In this document: positions 1 to 10,864 of the stretch, one piece after another
Position numbering within the stretch: the stretch's first letter is position 1
Layout: each line of letters starts with the position of its first letter
From: Ochotona curzoniae
Lineage: Eukaryota > Chordata > Mammalia > Lagomorpha > Ochotonidae
Assembly (NCBI RefSeq): GCF_017591425.1
Contig: NW_024465885.1
Span: forward strand, 38,386,501-38,450,500
DNA: 64,000 nucleotides
Direction: 5' to 3'
The notes under the pieces: generated by a model
Told to the model about the DNA's origin: nothing
Database searches by the model: none
What the model saw: only the letters and a program-made list of their open reading frames with translations
Position numbers and translations under genes: made by a program

Positions 1-126
1 TATATTTATGATTCTTTTAAATTAAAATGTTTCACTCCTTGTTCAATGTAAAATTACACATTCAAATCTTTCAATGCAAAATTTGGTTTTAGTGGCAATT
101 TTTTCCTTAAATATTAGACAACAAAG

Positions 127-745
127 TAACCCCTCCTGAAACTGTTCTGCACCTAAACTGTTGACATATGTCTTGTTAGAGTTATAAGCCAGTCTAGACT
201 TCCTGAAAAACAGCCAGGTTCAGCAAAATTATGCTTCAATGCTATAAAATGCTAAATACTATAGTGAAAACAGACACAAGACAGCTGAATAGTAATCCAT
301 AGCCACTTTAAGGTGTATAGAACCCAGTTGTATATAAACTAAAATTGAAATGTCAATAAAGAAGTCACAGGATGTGGTTAGCGACTTGCATTTTGTAAAC
401 ATATTGGTTACTCAATACTATATCAGTTAATTCCATAACAGTATAAATTGTTGCTGATGTTATGTTGGGGTTTTTAATTGATTGGGATGATACTCTGCTG
501 GCTCTACCTTCAGACCAGAGATGGTCTCCCCAAGAAACCGTTGAACTTATCTGGACAGTAAGATGCTAGACTTTATGCTTGGTAAATGCTTGCAATGAAA
601 GAATCTCAACGGAACTTGAACTGTGGTAATGCAGCAAAGTGGAGGAATCCACCATGGGGGGAGGGCTTGGGGAGGAGTGGGGGGAATCCCAGTGCCTATA
701 AAACTGTTTTACATAATGCAATGTAATTAATAAAAAAAAAAAGAA
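127..745 (+). mobile_element. L1 3'-UTR fragment, copy 1 of a pair
   Basis: This matches the region 54290-54933 over nearly its whole length. Shared blocks include AACTGTTGACATATGTCTTG, the stretch around GGGATGATACTCT, and the end GGGAATCCCAGTGCCT..AAAACTGT followed by an A tail. It carries only the 3' UTR and no ORF2. A G-rich tract lies at 656-684. Lagomorph L1 3' ends are known to have a purine tract and an A tail, so I assign it to L1 by that end structure. No clear target-site duplication was found, and the 5' limit is approximate. Confidence 0.75.
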
Positions 746-1440
746 AGGACTTGTGAAATACAATTTAATCAAACAACAGCTGGGGGAAAGGACATGCTTT
801 AACCAAATCAGCTCTACTGTTGGCATCCTGGCTGTGTCCATGAGAGCCAGTGTCTATATGAAAGTTACAATGAAGAAACTGATGCAATTTCCACCTACCA
901 ATGCCAATTTCTTTTATCTCTTTAAAATACTTGTTCAAATGGTTAGATATAAATAACCATAAATACTGTACAAGTAACGTAAAACAATACAAAATTATAG
1001 GAGAAATTTTGTGCCATTACCATTTTTACTGAGAAACACTTAGTATATTGATGAATAATTAAATGCTTGTAAATTTAAAGAGAAAGAAACTTTATATATG
1101 TGTGCTTAATGTAAATAAGGTTAGGGTTAAGACTAAACTACATAGGTTTAACAGTAATTTGCATTCAATGCTTATTAATTAACACATTTTGGCATGAAAT
1201 ATTACACACTGATAGCATTTTTCAATAATATTGGTAGACATTTACAGAATCTATAGATTCAGTAGTACAAGCAACGTTGCCTGGAGCATGTTTCACGTTT
1301 CTTTATTGCATCTATGAGGTTATCACTTGAGAAAATCTCCAAGTTCAAATTGCTATGGAGAATACTATACACATTTTACATTGTATTCATAACATTTTAC
1401 GCTTAATAACAGTCAAAGAAACAAAACTCACATTCATAGT
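746..1440. other. Unique AT-rich DNA, no feature seen
   Basis: No repeat head or tail, tandem array or credible coding frame. It contains GGTTAGGGTTAAG (about 1121), two telomere-like units that are not an array. Confidence 0.5.
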
Positions 1441-1515
1441 TTATTTTTGGTGATTCATTTATTTGTATTGGAAAGGTAAACTGACAGAGAAGGAGGGACA
1501 GAAAGAAAAGAACTA
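1441..1515 (-). mobile_element. C-type SINE tail fragment, antisense
   Basis: TTTATTTGTATTGGAAAGG followed by a purine-rich GACAGAGAAGGAGGGACAG resembles the reverse complement of the SINE 3' end. Only the tail is present. Confidence 0.4.
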
Positions 1516-2213
1516 CTGTAAGTGAGCAATGTTGCATTTCTAGACATTAACTTTGGTTAAATTCCCTACAACACATTTTCTTTGCCTTGGTATTGCTGTT
1601 ACTATCTTTCTTTATAAATGCAGTTATGATGGATCCAGGCAAGATTACTTTTAGATCTATATGGTCTCCTGGACAGAATTTTAAAAATATAATAAATTAC
1701 ACACCTCTTCAAGTCCAGGTTATACTCACAGGATGCTTAAAATTGGACAAATCTGTTTCAAAAGTGAAAAAAAATAAGATCATGGATTTTATTCTGGGTG
1801 GTTTGGTCACAACACATTGCATAATACTGTGCCATGTTCAAATTATATTCGTTTGATTTCAGAGTTTCAAAGTCCACAATGCAGCTGCAAAAAACAACTA
1901 CTCAGTTGCTCTGATAAGTTCATGGCAGTTGTACATGAAGCAGCGGACTGCCAACTGACTTGCTAAGCTGCTCTTCAGTCTATGTTTAAGTAAAGACAAA
2001 CAAACAAACGAACAAGCTGCACAGCAATTGAAGTAGACTTAACTCTGGATTAATAAGAATGTCTCACTTGCCCATGTCTGCCTTTCAATGATCTCTTTGC
2101 TTAGACACATATTCCCAAGAAATATTCTGAAATGAGGGATGAGCGCTAACTTTGTCTTCAATCTTTCTGAACAGAACAAGATTCATCTTACCGTATCCTA
2201 GTTCTTTTGTGTA
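1516..2213. other. Unique DNA, no feature seen
   Basis: An 89-codon open frame at 1587-1856 has no recognisable motif and I treat it as chance. A short CAAA-rich run (about 1996-2010) is the only local structure. Confidence 0.5.
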
Positions 2214-2227
2214 AAAACCAACATCAG

Positions 2228-2874
2228 GGCTCAGCATGGCAGCTCAGTAGCTAAAGCCCTCACCTTGCACAAACCGGGATCCCATATGGTCTCCAGTTCT
2301 AATCCCGGCAGCTCTGCTTCCCATCCAGCTCCCTGCTTGTGGTCTGGGAAATTAATCAAGGATGACCCAAAGCTTTGGGATCCTGCACCTGCATGGGAGA
2401 CCCAGAAGAGGCTCCTAGCTCCTGGCTCCAGATTGGCACAGCTCCAGCCGTTGTGGTCACTTAGGGAGTGAATCAATCAACTGAAGATCTTCCTTCTCTT
2501 CTCTCTGTATATTTGACTTTCCAACAAGAATAAAAATAAATCTGGGGCCCAGCGCGGTGGCGCAGTGGTTAAGGTCCTCGCCTTGCACACCCAGGATCCC
2601 ATATGGGTGCAGGTTCTATCCCAGCAGCCCCGCTTCCCTTCCAACTCCCTGTCTGTGGCCCAGGAAAGCAGTTGAGGACGGCCCAAAGCTTTGGGACCCT
2701 GCACCCGCGTGGGAGACCTGGAAGAGGCTCCTGGCTTCAGATTGGCCATTGCGCTCACTTTGGGAGTGAATCATCGGATGGAAGATCTTCCTCTCTGTCT
2801 CTCCTCTCTGTATTATCCGCCTTTCCAATAAAAAAAATAATAAAAATAAATCTTTAAAAAAATAAATCTGAAAC
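2228..2874 (+). mobile_element. C-type SINE (outer element, split by a second SINE)
   Basis: The head at 2228 has degraded A and B boxes (GGTCTCC, GTTCTAATCCC) and the body runs to a tail of AAATAAATCT at 2543. The tail is interrupted by the younger SINE at 2545-2857. The flanks AAAACCAACATCAG (2214-2227) and AAAACAAACATTAG (2875-2888) agree at 12 of 14 bases and are its target-site duplication, so the pair is one nested unit. Confidence 0.9.
2545..2857 (+). mobile_element. C-type SINE (inner, young)
   Basis: This copy is near consensus, with GGGCCCAGCGCGGTGGCGCA, A box TGGCGCAGTGG, and a body ending CTCTGTCTCTCC then A-rich tail. A perfect 13-bp duplication AAAAATAAATCTG flanks it (2532-2544 and 2858-2870). 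The duplicated target is itself the A-rich tail of the outer SINE. Such SINEs are transcribed by polymerase III and moved in trans by L1 proteins. Confidence 0.95.
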
Positions 2875-3144
2875 AAAACAAACATTAGAGAGCTATTTCC
2901 TATTAATAATTTGCATTTAATTATCAGCTTATGGCTTGGATTTGGAGCTAATTATTTTATGATGTTTATGTAGTGTCATAACAGACACAGACCTCCAAAC
3001 TATCACATTCTTTAAAATTATTATGTATTTGCATATGTGTGTTATATCCATCAGTTTCCACTTAGAAATTAAAACTGAGAAGTGAAAAACTGTTTACATG
3101 GTTGAATGTTTGGAGAAATGGTTAAGAAGCTACTTGTGACACTA

Positions 3145-3345
3145 TATCCAGTGCATCCTTGTCTCAATTTCATTTCTGACTCGCTTCCTGCTAAGGTGCA
3201 CCAGGGAAGCAGTGCCTGCTGCTTGAATAACCTGCGTCCTCACCCTTCCCAAGGGCAGCCTCGGTTGTTGGGCATCAGAGAGTGAACCCCAGATGGAAGA
3301 GCTTTGTCTTTTTGTACCTTTCAAATAAACAAAGATGAATAACAA
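3145..3345 (+). mobile_element. Old C-type SINE, 3' portion
   Basis: The end resembles the SINE family: GAGAGTGAACCCCAGATGGA, then CTTTTTGTACCTTTCAAATAAA. The head has been lost or is too diverged to see. It seems older than the 2.5-kb copy. Confidence 0.6.
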
Positions 3346-3439
3346 TTTAAAAAAAATTAATACAATATGCTAGTTCCAAAAAAAGATGGAGAAGGGACCT
3401 GAAATCTTCAAATGAGTTTGCATTAGTTTGTCATTACAT

Positions 3440-3650
3440 GGATTTTATTGAAGAGTGTTAAGAAAATGTGGATATTATCAAAATCACTTAAATAGCAGAT
3501 TTTGGGATTGTAACTCCTTATGAAGATACGTACTGTTGTGACAATATGGGAAAAATCAATTGGAGGGGTGGAAACTGTGGGGGAAGAGAACCCCAGATTG
3601 TACAGAACTGAATGACAAAATTCTAAAATTAAAAATAAATGAATGAATTA
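3440..3650 (+). mobile_element. L1 3' end, diverged
   Basis: CACTTAAATAGCAGATTTTG, TACTGTTGTGACAATATGGG and GGAGGGGTGG..GGGGGAAG precede CTAAAATTAAAAATAAA. The order matches the 3' UTRs at 7100-7465 and the antisense copy at 37805-38100. Confidence 0.65.
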
Positions 3651-4699
3651 AAAAGTGTAATATCAAAATTAGAGAAGTATTCTATTTACAATGGTTAGTT
3701 GCAACCTAGTATCTGAAACCTGGTCTCTTGATTTTAATTCCAAGTAAATGAATCTTTAAAAATGGATAATCACACAGTTTGCATCAGTTATAATATCAAT
3801 ACATAATATCACACAGATGACATTTAACTGACTGTATTAAAATAACACCAATAAGATTTAGGGTATTTACCCAGAGATTAAACCCAGCATCCTGCTTCCA
3901 GGATCAGGATTCCACCCGCCCCCTCTCCCCCCCACCCCTGGCCAGGCCAATTCCAAGTTTGTATAGCAATTAGAATACAGATGATTCCTATTTTAGATTT
4001 ACTAATGGTTTTCTTTCCACAGATCTGCATTTTCTTTCAACTAACATGAGTTTGTTTGGGATGTGAAATTAGAACTTCTGGATCATTGTGCTTTATTTTC
4101 AATGGAATGGAAATGCACTTTAAATTGTCTTTCTAGGCATAATTGAGCGCTCTTTGAGTCCATTAGGCATGAGGCTGTCTGCTAAGGCTTGAACAAACAG
4201 CACATTCAACTACTAAATGATCTGTCAGGTGCGATCCCCTCTCTTTGTGTGCTTTAATTTCTTTTTTCTGTTAGTTTTTCTTTTTCTCTATTGGATGCTC
4301 ATGTAACTATTCTCACTTCCAAAGAGTGAAAAATCAGTTGACCCTTTATATTCCTTTTTATATCCAAAATGGGTTTAAAATGCGCGCAGAGTTATGTAGG
4401 CATGCATATTCGTTTTCGATAGCTTTTCCACCAGATCTGGCTATAGTGAATACTTTATCTCTCATCCTAATTAATATAAGAAAGGGGTTTTAATAAACTT
4501 GGTGTTTAGCATGAAATGGTTAAGAGACTAGTTATGATAGTAACTTAGGCAATAACAACTACGATAGCAATGAACATCTGCCCTGGAGTTTGTTTCTGTA
4601 TTTGTTTCCATTAGTTTTTTACTCACCCAGAATATCTCATTGAAAGTATTATGAGGCAGAAAAGGAGTGACAGCCATGCACCATAGCAATGTTCAGTTA
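3651..4699. other. Unique DNA with a short C-rich tract
   Basis: Mostly AT-rich and without recognised repeats. A run of C blocks near 3918-3938 (CCCCC, CCCCCCC, CCCC) could form a G-rich structure on the minus strand. No coding evidence. Confidence 0.45.
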
Positions 4700-5044
4700 A
4701 TTTTTTTTTATTTTGTTTTTATTAAAGACTTACTTATGTTTATTGGAAAGGCAGATATTACAGAGGAGGAGAGACAAAAAGGAAGATCTCCCATCCGATG
4801 ATTCACTCCCCAAGTGACCACAACAGCCTGTGCTGTGCCAATCCAAAGCCAGGAGCCAGGAACTTCTTTCAGGCCTCCCAAGCTGGTGCAGGTCCCAAAG
4901 CTTTGGGCCGTCCTCGACTGCTTTCCTGGGCCACAGGCAAGGAGCTGAATGGGAAGCAGGGCTGCTGGGATTAGAACCGGCACCCATATGAGATCCCGGG
5001 CATTCAAGGCGAGGACTTTAGCTGCTAGGCCACCACGCTGGGCT
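4700..5044 (-). mobile_element. C-type SINE, antisense, full length
   Basis: The T-rich tail at 4700-4740 is followed by the inverted body (GGAAGATCTCCCATCCGATG, GTCCCAAAGCTTTGGGCCG) and the inverted head ending CACGCTGGGC at 5044. The B box is seen inverted as GGGATTAGAACC. Moderately diverged. Confidence 0.92.
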
Positions 5045-5599
5045 TTCTCAGTTCACTTTAACTGAGTAAATATGTTGAAATGATCAAATTTGGTTTTTAG
5101 CACTTGAAGTGGTTATGAAAATGTTCTTAAAATGAAAAGGCTTGTAGCATGCTCTTAGAAGCCTGGGAGAGGAACTGTAAGGGGGAAAGGTTTGGTTTCT
5201 TATGGAAAGATTAAGGTCTGAATCTATTCCATAACTTCCTTATTATGCAATTAAGAGACAACCTGCAGAAAGTAAATTAGTCATCCAGGCCATGGAGGCC
5301 TGAAATGGGAAAGATTTGCTGCAGATAATGTCTTAAAACAAGCCCATTTTAGACGTCGCAGTCCACAGGCACCGACGAACGTGTCTCACTGATCTCTAGG
5401 ATTCCGTTTCTGTGTTGTTACTTTTCTTTTACCGCAAGAATTTCCTTTGCTGTTTGTAATGTCTGGTCATCTGTCCATGCCAGCATCTACTGTATATATC
5501 AAAATAGTCATGACTGAAAAGAAATAAAGCATAATTAAAGCGGGGGTTCCCCTGTAAGATTGATTCATTGGTTTATGTATGTATGTATGCATTTTAATT
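5045..5599. other. Unique DNA with a small CpG-retaining patch
   Basis: Near 5350-5440 there are several CpGs (GACGTCGCAG, CACCGACGAACGTG). No repeat is recognised. A short (GTAT)n lies near 5574-5590. Confidence 0.4.
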
Positions 5600-5870
5600 T
5601 ATGTACTTAGTTATTGTGAGCTAGCCAGCATTTGCCCTAGCAGTGAAGAGGCTTGTGCCCCTGTCAGAGTTATTGGGTTTGTATCCAAGCTTCCCGTTAA
5701 TGTGCGTTCTGAGAAGAGCAGGTAATGGCTCTAACAGTTGAGAACTTGCCACCCATGAGGAAGGTCTGGATTGGGTTTCTGCTCTGTGATTCAGCCTGTG
5801 CCAGCCTGGCTTTTTGGAGATGTGCAAGGATTGAGCCAGTGGATGGCATGCCTCTTTCATCTATTCTTTA
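5600..5870 (+). mobile_element. Old C-type SINE (early subfamily)
   Basis: It has AGCATTTGCCCTAGCAGTGA at the head, GGTAATGGCTCTAACAGTTG, GCCACCCATGAGGAAGGTCT and GAGCCAGTGGATGGCATGCC. These mark the older lagomorph SINE type, whose middle block differs from the young copies. Confidence 0.65.
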
Positions 5871-6224
5871 ACTAACTAAATGATTACATGCATAAACCTT
5901 CATACGTTAAATTGTAACAATAAGTCTTGACAGGAGTGAAGAAATAATGAGTTTTCTTCTCTGTTAAATGCTTTTTCACAAGATATTACTCCAATTTCCA
6001 GAACAGACGTTAAAGGGAGCAGATTTAAGAATGATAAAAAAACATTGCTATTTGCTTTATGTTATGTTTTTACCTAGCTCGCTATTATATTTAACATTTG
6101 TATTATATTTTATTAAATCATATGTCTTCAGGGAGAGAAAATGGTAACAGTATGCAGATTATGTGAGATTTTGACAGCCTTGTTGAGTGAGAAGATAGCA
6201 ACAGTGTCCTAGATCATAAAGAGC

Positions 6225-6535
6225 AGAAAGTGTCAGCTCAAGTCAGGGTCACCTGGCCCAGGTCCTTGGCCCACCTGCGAGAGGGGTGATGGCTCCATGA
6301 GCCTTGGGGGTGAGTGTCCTGCAGAGTCTGGGTCACCTGGCTTGGGTCCTTGGCCCACCTGTGGGGTGGGTGCCAGGTGCTTAAGCTCCAGGGGTTAGGA
6401 TCCGAGAGGGGTCTTGGTTACCTTGACCCACCTGTGCAGTGGGGACCGGATCTGTGAGCCCTGGGGTTTGGGCATCCAGTGGGGCCCAAATCACCTGGCC
6501 TTGGCCCTTGGTGCCTGTGTGGTGGGTGCCAGGAT
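6225..6535. repeat. GC-rich minisatellite, ~85-bp unit, about 3.7 copies
   Basis: The block GGGTCACCTGGCC..GGTCCTTGGCCCACCTG recurs at about 6246, 6330, 6417 and 6488, spacing 84, 87 and 71. Between units are GGGGTG..GAGCC(T)TGGGG blocks. Units are imperfect and the array is much more GC-rich than its flanks. Confidence 0.85.
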
Positions 6536-7007
6536 AAATTATGCTGTATTTAAAATGTATTTTTAATAACCAATGGAAATATTAGAAAATTGAATGCTAA
6601 AAATGAATAGCTTGTTTTGCAAACCAATAGTTAAAACACATTAATATTGAATTCCCTTACTTGCTGTCGCATTAATTTAATTTTCACATTTGAACTAAAC
6701 ATTTTATTGTGAATGATTATTTTCTTGAAAATGGGTAGCAGAACAGGTAATAGTAATTTATGGTTTTCTTATCTGAGCATTATCTATTTTATATAAATTA
6801 TGGGCTGCAAATCATTAAGACAACTGTCAATTTTGTGAAAAAAATTAAGGGCAAATTTAATTATAATTTATGTAAAACAGGCTTATGTAAAACATAGAAA
6901 CACAAGTTTCTTGTCCAATTTAATTGTAACATATAGACAACTGCTGTTTTCAAAGTGAAGAATCTGTTTCTTTCGACTAAAGTAGCACCACATTCAAGAG
7001 CCAATCA
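6536..7007. other. Unique AT-rich DNA
   Basis: No repeat, tandem array or coding signal recognised. Confidence 0.5.
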
Positions 7008-7092
7008 TGGATATTAGGTTGTCTAATAAGGAAAGATTTTCTCCCATTCTCTTGTTTGGTTCTTTGCTGTGTTGATCATTTATTTGCTGCGC
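7008..7092 (-). mobile_element. Short antisense L1 ORF2 fragment
   Basis: GGATATTAG then GATTTTCTCCCATTCT and TTTGCTGTGTTGATCATTT match the antisense of the L1 ORF2 C-terminal region, as also seen at 46430-46480 and 18040-18120. It lies directly before a sense L1 3' UTR, so it may be the inverted 5' part of the same insertion. Confidence 0.6.
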
Positions 7093-7099
7093 CCCTCAT

Positions 7100-7465
7100 G
7101 CAAAATACAAGATCATGCATGCACATTTATTCAACAGGAGGAATTATATATTAGAGACTATCATATTGAGAAGTGAGGTTACATTACATTCTGATGATCT
7201 ATTCCAAAATAAAAGATGGACTTTCAATGAAACTATTAAATGTAGCTTGTCAGGATGCCACACTTTCTATCATTGTCTATACCTACAATGTCAGGTGTAG
7301 TTGAGTAACAGAACGATGGACTTGTAACTGTTGTTGAAGTTGAAGGATTACGCTACTGTAATAATATAGGGGAAATCAATGTGGAGAGGGGGATTTGGAA
7401 AGGGATGGGAAATTCCTGAGCCCATATAACTGTATCATAAAAATTAAAAATAAAAAAAAATGTAC
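7100..7465 (+). mobile_element. L1 3'-UTR, sense
   Basis: It contains GATGGACTTTCAATGAAACT, GGATTACGCTACTGTAATAA, TATAGGGGAAATCAATGTGG and an end TGAGCCCATATAACTGTATC before an A-rich tail. The same order appears antisense at 37805-38100. Confidence 0.75.
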
Positions 7466-8069
7466 CACATATTGTAAATAACTATAAAGAATTTGTTAAT
7501 GTGACTTGCAAATAGTTTAGATATAATGTCACTTAGATTTATAAGTTGAATATCAGAATCAGGAGGAACACTTATTTCTTTCACATTTATCATAGTATTC
7601 AGAAGACAATAGAGGAGATAATAAATGATTTGATGTGTATTAACGCTAATTGAAGCCATAATTGAAGCATTGATGATTGGGGGAAGCATTAGGAGATTAA
7701 TTGGAGCTGCAAGTGAAATTAATCTCATGTGGCTGTGGGGAGCATGTGTGCAAAGCCACTATTCCATCCAGAAAACAAAACAAAAAAAGGTACTAATCTT
7801 TGAAAGACTAAAGAATGCATATAAATGCACAAAATGCAGTGAATGTGCAATCTGGGTGCATGAAATATATGCCAGTTTGGAGAACAAATGACAGCTGAAT
7901 TTAATATACTTACCTTCAAGTTATTACTAACAGAAGTTATTTATATTGATTTTCTAAGTTTTATAACATTTGTGTACTTTTGTTAATACTGAAGAGAAGA
8001 AAGCATTGCTAGGCTAAGCATTAAGCATGAGATTGAGTGAATAATATGCAGAAGGTAGTTTGAAACATC
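7466..8069. other. Unique DNA, no feature seen
   Basis: No recognised repeat. Two overlapping open frames on opposite strands are under 95 codons and carry no motif. Confidence 0.5.
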
Positions 8070-8215
8070 TTCTCCCTTAAGATTCACAATGAAGCTTTGA
8101 GATTTGCAAGGGTATTACCCATATTTTTGACATGAGAAGGCAAAGACTGACTGGGCAAAGTTGAGTAATTTGCTAAAGGTCAAGGCAGTCGACATCGCCA
8201 AGAAGCCACATAACT
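8070..8215 (-). mobile_element. MIR (ancient tRNA-derived SINE), antisense
   Basis: Ordered blocks TTCACAATGAAGCTTTGAG, GTATTACCCATATTTTTGAC, ATGAGAAGGCAAAGACTG and AGTAATTTGCTAAAGGTCA are the reverse of the MIR core. MIR is shared by all mammals and predates the lagomorph split. Confidence 0.75.
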
Positions 8216-8269
8216 GATATCAGTAAATATTTACTGCAGCTTCTAGCATGAACTGGCTGTTTTCATGTG

Positions 8270-8325
8270 TGTGTTCACGTGTGTGTGTGCACACCCATGG
8301 GTACATGTGTGCCTATGTGTCCATT
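8270..8325. repeat. Imperfect TG/CA-rich run
   Basis: GTGTGTGTGTGCACACCC lies amid interrupted TG runs with alternating purine and pyrimidine. Confidence 0.8.
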
Positions 8326-9513
8326 TCGAGCATTCTCATAGAGTTTCTGTGAATAAAACTTGATTCCGGTGAGTCAGTGTAATTTCTGTCTTGGTTTGTG
8401 CATGGCCAGCTTTGATGCCCTTAAGGCTGCATCAGCATTTTTCTTAAGTCGCAGTGAGTTACTAGATTAAACTGAAGACCTTCAGGCCCAATAAGAATCT
8501 GGAGTATGTTACAGACAAGTACTCACCAGCAGCGTGCTCTGTAACTTGCTCGATGGAGCCTCAGATCACTACGTTTGATTCCCCTTTTGACCATGAGAGA
8601 GAAATGAAATTAGAAGCAGCCAGAAGTGACTAATGAGAAACATTAAATATGATTCTGGTGATAATTTTAATTTTATAATGCTGATGTGTTAGGGATATAG
8701 GCCCTTTTCTGTCTAAAGTCCATCGATGTTTTTGGTATTTTGTACGTTGTTTTCCATCAGGAGACCAAGAGGTGTAAAAATAATAACTTCAAAACTCAAC
8801 TAATTGCTTTGTGCTTAAAGGGTGATAGTTTATGTTCTTTATATAAGTTAATCATTTAACATCAAAATACAAAAAAGAACAAAGATCATTATAATTATTT
8901 ATTGTTTAAAAAAGAGTATTTCATGGTATCACAAGCCAAATCGATTTCTCTAGCACTCTAATATCTCACACATGGCACAGCTTGCTGCTAGGTTAGGTAC
9001 CCAGGCTGCATGAAATGTTGAAAGATGCTGTGTCCCCTATTTTCAAGTGGGTGGTTGAATACCTGGTAAAATTTCTAATCTTGCAGAAATGCTGAAAGAA
9101 TCAAATTGCCTATGCCAAGAACAAGAAGACTCACTCACAAATATTAAAAAGGAAATGAAAAAGAAAAAAAATGGTACATCAAATTTGAAAGTATAAATAG
9201 GGAAAATAGATTTCTCAGAAAGCAAGGCAGTGGCTTACCAAAGAAATGATTGAACTGCTCTCACTACATTAAGTAAATTGTTGCTGAAACTCCTGGGCCA
9301 GAGAATTGCCTCTTGTGAATTATGCACTATAGAGAAGCAAATAACATCATTTTAAAACATTTAATTCTTGGAGTTTGCAGTTTCCTAATACCATGAGACA
9401 ATTCTTCAGGAAAGGTTAAAGAAAAGATTTCTCCACCAGAGAGGCCCAAGGACTCTGAATTTTCTCCTGGAAAAACTGAAGTGCAAACTCTGTTAACTCC
9501 AGTCAAATGATTC

Positions 9514-9514
<1 letters not shown>
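8326..9514. other. Unique DNA, no feature seen
   Basis: No repeat recognised; a small open frame at 9043-9225 (minus) has no motif. Confidence 0.5.

Positions 9515-9565
<51 letters not shown>
9515..9565. repeat. (TG)n microsatellite, about 25 units, uninterrupted
   Basis: A pure TG run of 51 bases. It is the longest dinucleotide tract in the window, likely polymorphic in length and able to form Z-DNA. Confidence 0.99.
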
Positions 9566-9568
<3 letters not shown>

Positions 9569-9649
9569 ATATAACTTTCAGTTAAGACAGCTTTCATACC
9601 TGGTAAAAAATGAGTATTTCCAATAATCACTTGTGAAAGCTGATAAAAA

Positions 9650-9900
9650 ACATCTTATTTATTTGAAGGATAATTTTACAGAGTGAGGGACATCTTCCAT
9701 CCACGAGTTCCATCCTCAGATGACCACAGTCTGGTCCAACGAGGAGCTTGCACTCCATGTGGGTCTCCCACACTGTTTGATGGGCTGCCTATAGCTTTTC
9801 CAAAGTCATATATGAAGCACAACAGCTGGAATTCAAACTAATGCTTTGATATGGAATGTCAGTATTCCAAAATGGCAACTTAATCTGATGAGCCACTAAA
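9650..9900 (-). mobile_element. Old C-type SINE, antisense
   Basis: TTATTTATTTGAAGGATAA, CATCTTCCATCCACGAGTTC, CATGTGGGTCTCCCACACTG and AACAGCTGGAATTCAAACTA are the reverse of tail, body and B-box region. Confidence 0.7.
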
Positions 9901-9904
9901 AAAA

Positions 9905-10165
9905 TGACAATGAAACACAGAGACATAGAAAGATCTTCTACCTGCAGGTTTACTATGAAATTCTTGCAGTAGCTGGAAGTAGACCAGGCAGAAAACTAGA
10001 GTTCAGAACAGTTCTCTCACATGAATGGCATAGGCTCAAGTACTGAATCATGTTTGGCCACCCCCGGGGTGCATATTAGCAGGACCCTGAGCAGGTACTA
10101 AAACCCATGCGTTTTTGTAAGGGCTATGAATGCTTCAAGTCATCATCTATGTCAAACACCTGGTC
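9905..10165 (-). mobile_element. Old C-type SINE (early subfamily), antisense
   Basis: AAAGATCTTCTACCTGCAGG, GGCTCAAGTACTGAATCATG and GGGTGCATATTAGCAGGACC follow the order of the older SINE type in reverse. It is strongly diverged and adjoins the previous antisense SINE. Confidence 0.55.
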
Positions 10166-10245
10166 CACATTTTTTAAGAGAAAAATTCTATGATTAATAT
10201 TATTTACATAAGTGAGAGCGATGCACTACTAAGTGGGCCTCTAAT

Positions 10246-10860
10246 TTGGTGGGGAGGGTTGAGGTGTGGAGGAAGGTAAGTGGGAAATTGTTTCTGTTCT
10301 TTTTGTTATTGTTTTTTGTCCGTGTGTTCTCTGGCAGGGAAAGAAAGGGAGCCACTCCTTGGTTTCAAACTACATCAGCATGCAGGGATGGGAGACAGTC
10401 ATTTCTTGACACTGTAAGGACCTCAACGTGGAGAAGAATGTTCCAAGGGTATTGTTTTAGTGGTTTTGATAAATTTGAGATGTTGTCAGCTTTTTTGCAC
10501 CAGGATTGAGGAAATCTTTCCAAGGTCCCTTGGCTAAGCAAGTCTATCTTAATGCATCTACAGGTCTGGCTAGCAGATGTGCAACTGCGCATGTTGTCCA
10601 CTGCACAGGAATCCATAACTGAGTCATGCATGCATAGACTCCATTCCTGACATATGCACACCAAGGTTGGATCACGCTTTATGATGTTCCCTATGGATTT
10701 GTTTGAACACAGATGCGGAGTCCCAAAAGAAACCTTGTCTGGTGTGTCCTCATAGTTGACTACTGTATGCCAGCTAGTTCAAGGTCAGGTTCAGTATGTC
10801 TCTGTACCAGCTTATGCATATATAATGGTGTTTGAAGCTGGCTTGGTAGTTTCACCCTAG
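10246..10860 (+). other. Unplaced segment leading into the tandem array
   Basis: The start is G-rich (GGTGGGGAGGGTTGAGGTGTGG), followed by a TTTTTGTTATTG..CCGTGTGTTCTC pyrimidine block and unique-looking sequence. I suspect a retroelement leader (5' UTR or LTR), because a G-rich start, mixed leader and GC-rich tandem repeat in series is a common retroelement layout. I could not assign a family. Orientation is a guess. An open frame at 10246-10509 has no motif. Confidence 0.35.
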
Positions 10861-10864
10861 GCCC

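Noticed and set aside
1121..1134. Telomere-like GGTTAGGGTTA
   Set aside because: Fewer than two full units and no subtelomeric features.
3918..3938. C-rich tract as a minus-strand quadruplex
   Set aside because: Only three solid runs; weaker than the L1 tracts and no supporting context.
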